A program made the translations under genes and the position numbers. The notes below the pieces were generated by a model that saw only the letters and a list, made by a program, of their open reading frames with translations, searched no databases and was not told where the DNA came from. From Bidens hawaiensis (taxonomy: Eukaryota; Streptophyta; Magnoliopsida; Asterales; Asteraceae): DNA of 64,000 nt. The stretch lies in assembly GCA_021521415.1 (NCBI GenBank), contig JAIQDT010000028.1, positions 1,525,001-1,589,000 on the forward strand, in the 5' to 3' direction. This document shows positions 59,908 through 64,000 of the stretch, piece after piece (positions within the stretch are counted from its first letter, which is position 1; every line of letters begins with the position of its first letter).

Positions 59908-62900
59908 GATTTGTATCAGAGCCATTAGTTATATCGAACTAGAGGGTCTAGTCTATAACTGGTGACTCGTAAAAATGTTTATGTTGCATACAAACACATT
60001 TTAAAAAATCTATACTGCCTTGTACGGATATCGTTGTAACACAGATTTCGTCCTCATCAATTCACATTGTCTGTTTCCCTACACCGTAACCATAAGTCTC
60101 TTGATCTCCGCCACTTCATGAGTTGTGGCACGCTATAATTGGTAACCACACCATCCAACCATGCCGCTAAGCAGTGGGCACCCGCACCTGTATGGTGACT
60201 TGAGAAAATATCCTTAACAGCCGCGGAGCCGAGATGACTCGGTAACCCCAATGTACCTTTATGTAATGAGAACCGGTAGCTCCAGTAATGGGAGTACTAA
60301 ATTGGTATTTTGCTACCTTAAAGTACGTCTCACGAGAGTGCAATTCAGAACTAAAAAATTCGGATACACGACCATATGGCGCGCCTGGAATACGTGTGGG
60401 CGTATATCACACGAGGAAGTTACGTGTCAATTTCTATTTAAAATCTTACGGGATGACGTAGAGGCTAACATTCATGAAGCGGAGTATACTCAGATGAATA
60501 GAAGACTAATCTCCTATCGTTCATATTGAACCATACATGTAACTTCCTATCTTGAGGACGCCTATGGATGGAGTCTTTCTAATCATTCCAACCTCCATAA
60601 CTTCGGTCCTTGACAATTAACAAATCTTTTATTGTTCATTACAATGTTTTAACATTCAATAATGAGAGACACTTCAGTTCCCTTTAACTAGAAGCTTGAA
60701 TATGGAAGACACTTGGATGACCATGTAGAGTAGATTATCATTGTGGGTGCACACGTAATCATAATTTGCAATGCATGAGAATCCTAGTGAGTGTTTTGGC
60801 TCGAGCAGATGTTCAAATTATTCCAAATTCATAATTTCGTTAATAAAGATTCACTCTCCAAGTAAAACAAAAGTCCATTAAAGTAACTGTAACGACGTAG
60901 ATGCTATGTTGATCTTTCGTCGTTTACTTGAAAAGTTTGAGATTTCACCTCGTTGTCATGTCTGACCATAATTCAATGCCATTAGTAATAGAACTGGCTA
61001 GATACTTTATTAAGATAATTCTTTTTTTTGGGTCTCTACACCTAAGCAAATTTGAAAACGATTTGTTGTGCATTTCAACGTTGGAAACTAACTAGTAAAG
61101 AAACTTTTCTTTCATGACCTATACTTATGTGCTCTCTGGTATGGCACTAGTCACTTAGTGACTCCACTACCCAACTCCACCATATGTTTATGAAAGGTTT
61201 TTATCATAAATAGAGTGACTCATCTTCTATGTGGTTAAAGCGTTGTATGACGCGTTATACGGAAATATTCTCATTACCTCTGTAAATGGAATCTTAACCT
61301 TCGAATACTCTACCTGCTGGTGGTTACTTAACAACTGAAAACTTTTCGCAGATGCACATGCCTTTCGGGTGCTTACAACATGACCTTGTAATATTCTTAA
61401 TGATCCAAGCGTACTTTTCCTTCGTTGGAACCTTCTACCAAACGCTAGACCTTATTGATACATTCTTGTTACTTCCCTCAATCTACGTATTTCATCGATT
61501 TCATGCTCTCAAATCTCTTTTAACTATTGCCATAATTTACACCATACGCTTGGTGTTTATTGTGATCCCTTCAATGTTATCAAATCACCTGATTAAAAAA
61601 ATGTGTTAATTCCTTGAACAACATTTCGATTTACAACCATCAGTGAATTTCTTCATTCTTAATGATAATAGGACTTACCGTATGACATTGTGATGATCGT
61701 TAAGTAGTCATACTTTTATATAAGAAATGATTTCATCATCCGATGCTTATCTTACTCTTATGTATCAAGCTCGTTCATTTTGCTCTTGCATCGCATTTCA
61801 ATCGCTAGGTATATTTATCTCAAATCTAGCCCTACTTGTTATTTTGACTCCCATGTGGCAGTTAGGTTCTAAACACCTTTACAAAGTACCATTTTTATTT
61901 AAGATTTCAAACAAGATCGATACAAGGAAATTCCTAAACAACACTACATGTTTAAATCACATGATTTCATGTTAAATAATTGTGTTCTTGTTACAATCAT
62001 GTTTTATTTATATAAACATTCAAGTCGGAGAACTTTCTTTTATAAAGATCCATATAGCACATGGTTTTCCAAATGAAAAAAAAAAATCTAAAACCTATTT
62101 GTTCAACAATATCATCTTTATGTGAGTGCCTTGCCTTTTAAAGTTGAATTTTTCAAATGCCACATAATTCGTACTTGGAAATTTTTATCACACTTATACA
62201 TTTTGCTAGAATTATTGGGTAAAACTTTTTGAGTTGTTATGATGACTATATTTCTCAAAAAAAAAAAGAAAAAAAAAACTCACAATGTTTATGTTGTTTT
62301 AGTAATACATATATAAAAATTTTATGAACGAGTGTTCCCCACAAACAGAAGCTATAAAGTTATTTATGAAACTAATTATGTAATATTTAAAATTTTCAAC
62401 AAACAAGGTAAACAATCATATAACTTGAAATTCATTTGCTAGATTATTCAAGCAAAAAAAAAAAAAAATACACATTTCCTTACTCAATCTTTATGATCAT
62501 TTGAGTCTCTTTTATTCCATAACTAATTCTTCGCTTACTTTTTTTTGTTTTCTAAACCTTAGGGATTTAATAAAGCTCGTGTCCAACAGTTTCTTCATAT
62601 CATTTATACATTAAACGTCTTATTGGTTGACATTACGAAAACCAATACAATGATGCAACATGTTTTCCGTCCTCTATCTTAACACAACAAAAGATTGAAA
62701 TATTCTTTTCTTTAAGTACCGATTTTCTAGCATCCACATCTACAGAGCAAATTCTATAAACAAAAATTTAGCACTATAGTTTTGAAATGAATGTTTGTAC
62801 TGGTAAGCTCAGAACGACATAATACTTCCTAAACCATGATTTATACAACTTAAAAATCATGATAATCGTGTTCGAGAGTGTTATCATCCATTTCAATCGC

Positions 62901-63455
62901 TATAAACCCAACACTCTCTTGTTTTGTTCATGAAGCACTTCCTTCGAGTAAAAAAAAATTAAAAAAATCGACGTGTGCAAACATAATCATTCGATTCCTA
63001 TGCTGACTATTACGATTCGTGATTATAAAGCAAATAGTGATCACATCCTCTTATGCAAATGTGGAATTTAGTGCACATATGCTTTTATGTCGCTCACGCA
63101 AATCCTAGTCACTAGAAATAGAGGATGTCTTTCGTGGCATAATTATTAACCTTTCTATTATTCTAGACTGGAAGGATAATATTAACAAATGATATCTTTG
63201 TTTCGATAAACCACCTCAATGGGACTAATAAGTATTCCTACTCACTGCCAAGTTAGCATTTCGGAGCTAACTAATTCGAATACTCTAGAAGGTAAACCAT
63301 ATGATTCAGTCTGATTATGTAGTCGCAATAAGTCTCTCGAACGATTTATCGATAGTTTGAATTGACCCCTACTAAAAATTTTAAAATCACATGTTTTGAT
63401 CTGTACAAAAGTATTTCTAGTCACACAGGCTTTGTGTGGATTGTATTGTTAATAG
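59908..63455 (+). other. Element C internal region 2, truncated
   Basis: Starts with a PBS (TTGTATCAGAGCC, 59911-59923, one mismatch) and follows internal region 1 closely to about 63455. There it jumps into LTR sequence, losing its 3' part and the start of the next LTR. Contains the 92-codon open frame 60251-60529, a diverged copy of 51955-52233. Confidence 0.85.
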
Positions 63456-63698
63456 GCTTAGAAATATGTACACACACACATATAGATATATTACTCGATC
63501 AAATGAATTAGTTATGTCTAAATAAAAACAACAAAAAGAAGAATTATATTCTTAATATTTATATAAGTATATTAATATTTACTTTAAAAAAGAATACAAA
63601 ACCTTGTCACTAACGGGCCATCCAGAAATCAAACGAAACGTTGGGTTGGTGAAAGCAACCGACACAATATAATAAACGAAACGTCTGGTTGGTGAAAG
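63456..63698 (+). repeat. Element C LTR3 fragment
   Basis: Matches LTR1 from about 50308 and LTR2 from about 58594 (CTTAGAAATAT onward) into the minisatellite, then is cut by a new insertion. Confidence 0.85.
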
Positions 63699-64000
63699 TG
63701 TAACGTCCGGCTTTTAGAAATAATAGATAAAGTAATATTTAAATAAACTTTGCTATTTAATTTCCGTAGAATAAATAATAAATTAATATGAGAGATGGTA
63801 GGCTTAAATGTGTATGGACCTAACAATAACCATGGACTTAGTAAACTAATGAGCCTAAGGTCCATGAGCTAAGGGTATAAGTACTCCTTAAACCTTTCCT
63901 AAAACCCTAGATCTCATAATTCCATACCTGTCCATTTTTACCAACAGACACTCTCCGTATTTGGAAACCCGAGAACGAGATCCAAGTAGTTTTAGTGATT
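63699..64000 (+). mobile_element. Start of another gypsy LTR, runs off the window
   Basis: Begins TGTAACGTCCGGC right inside the minisatellite unit. It shows the same layout as G4, with GTCCATG followed by a TATA-like GGGTATAAGTACTCC near 63865. Probable target-site half GAAAG at 63694-63698; the other end is not visible. Confidence 0.65.

Larger units (their letters stand above)
42982..63698 (+). mobile_element. Tandem LARD-like element C (LTR-internal-LTR-internal-partial LTR)
   Basis: LTR1 42982-51614 (with a 4.94-kb Helitron inside; about 3.7 kb without it), internal 1 51615-56068, LTR2 56069-59907, internal 2 59908-63455 (3' part missing), LTR3 fragment 63456-63698. LTRs run TGTGACRCTCYGC to GGGGTGTGACA. 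Each internal region begins with a tRNA-iMet PBS. The first ends with GGGACGAAATTC and an ACATGGGGAGAA polypurine tract. No gag or pol motif is found in either internal region, matching large retrotransposon derivatives (LARDs). The array probably arose by unequal recombination between LTRs. Confidence 0.87.

Overview
This is nuclear DNA from a flowering plant with a large, retrotransposon-rich genome, most likely a eudicot. The evidence is an intron-containing plant E2 gene, plant-type Ty1/copia and Ty3/gypsy elements primed by initiator tRNA-Met, a plastid rps4 fragment, a Cassandra-type 5S-bearing LTR and a plant Helitron. An asterid/Asteraceae origin is only a guess. I see no bacterial-type genes, CRISPR arrays or operons.

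Region 1 (1-11.6 kb) holds the only complete, apparently functional gene. It is a minus-strand UBC23/UBC24 (PHO2-like) ubiquitin-conjugating enzyme of 994 codons in seven coding exons, all with canonical splice sites, plus a 5'-UTR intron that ends right at the ATG. Intron 5 has grown to 6.4 kb because a minus-strand Ty1/copia element (2238-7637) landed in an (AT)n run. That element in turn carries a 649-bp hAT-type non-autonomous transposon with an 8-bp target duplication and a 184-bp piece of plastid rps4.

Region 2 (11.6-33.2 kb) is nested retrotransposons. A possible minus-strand Helitron and a Cassandra fragment come first. Then follows one gypsy LTR family (called G here; ends TGTAAGGCC and GGATGTTACA as read on the + strand). 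Copy G1 (14641 to about 30042) is interrupted by solo LTR G2 (15331-27681, TSD TTCAT). G2 is interrupted by a young full-length chromovirus-like gypsy element, D (15445-25910, TSD CATTA), with recognisable but stop-damaged gag and pol. Copy G3 (30689-32563) is the 3' LTR of a minus-strand gypsy element whose pol is cut off at 33157.

Region 3 (33.2-43.0 kb) is element B, a plus-strand gypsy derivative with LTRs, PBS, a damaged gag and no pol (TR-GAG type). Its gag is related to that of element D. Its 3' LTR holds solo LTR G4 (40132-42395, TSD TTCTA) and is then cut by element C.

Region 4 (43.0-63.7 kb) is element C, a LARD-like element with LTRs of about 3.7 kb and no recognisable protein. 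It is present as a tandem LTR-internal-LTR-internal-partial LTR array. Its first LTR contains a 4.94-kb Helitron (43428-48364) that carries a captured, broken piece of a plant PMT-type methyltransferase gene. The paralogous LTR gives the exact empty site. At 63699 another LTR begins and runs off the window.

Most of the window is thus a readable insertion history. The strongest observations are the Helitron gene capture with its empty site, the plastid fragment and hAT element nested in an intronic copia, the tandem LARD, and the two positions in the G-family LTRs that each carry different minisatellites in different copies.
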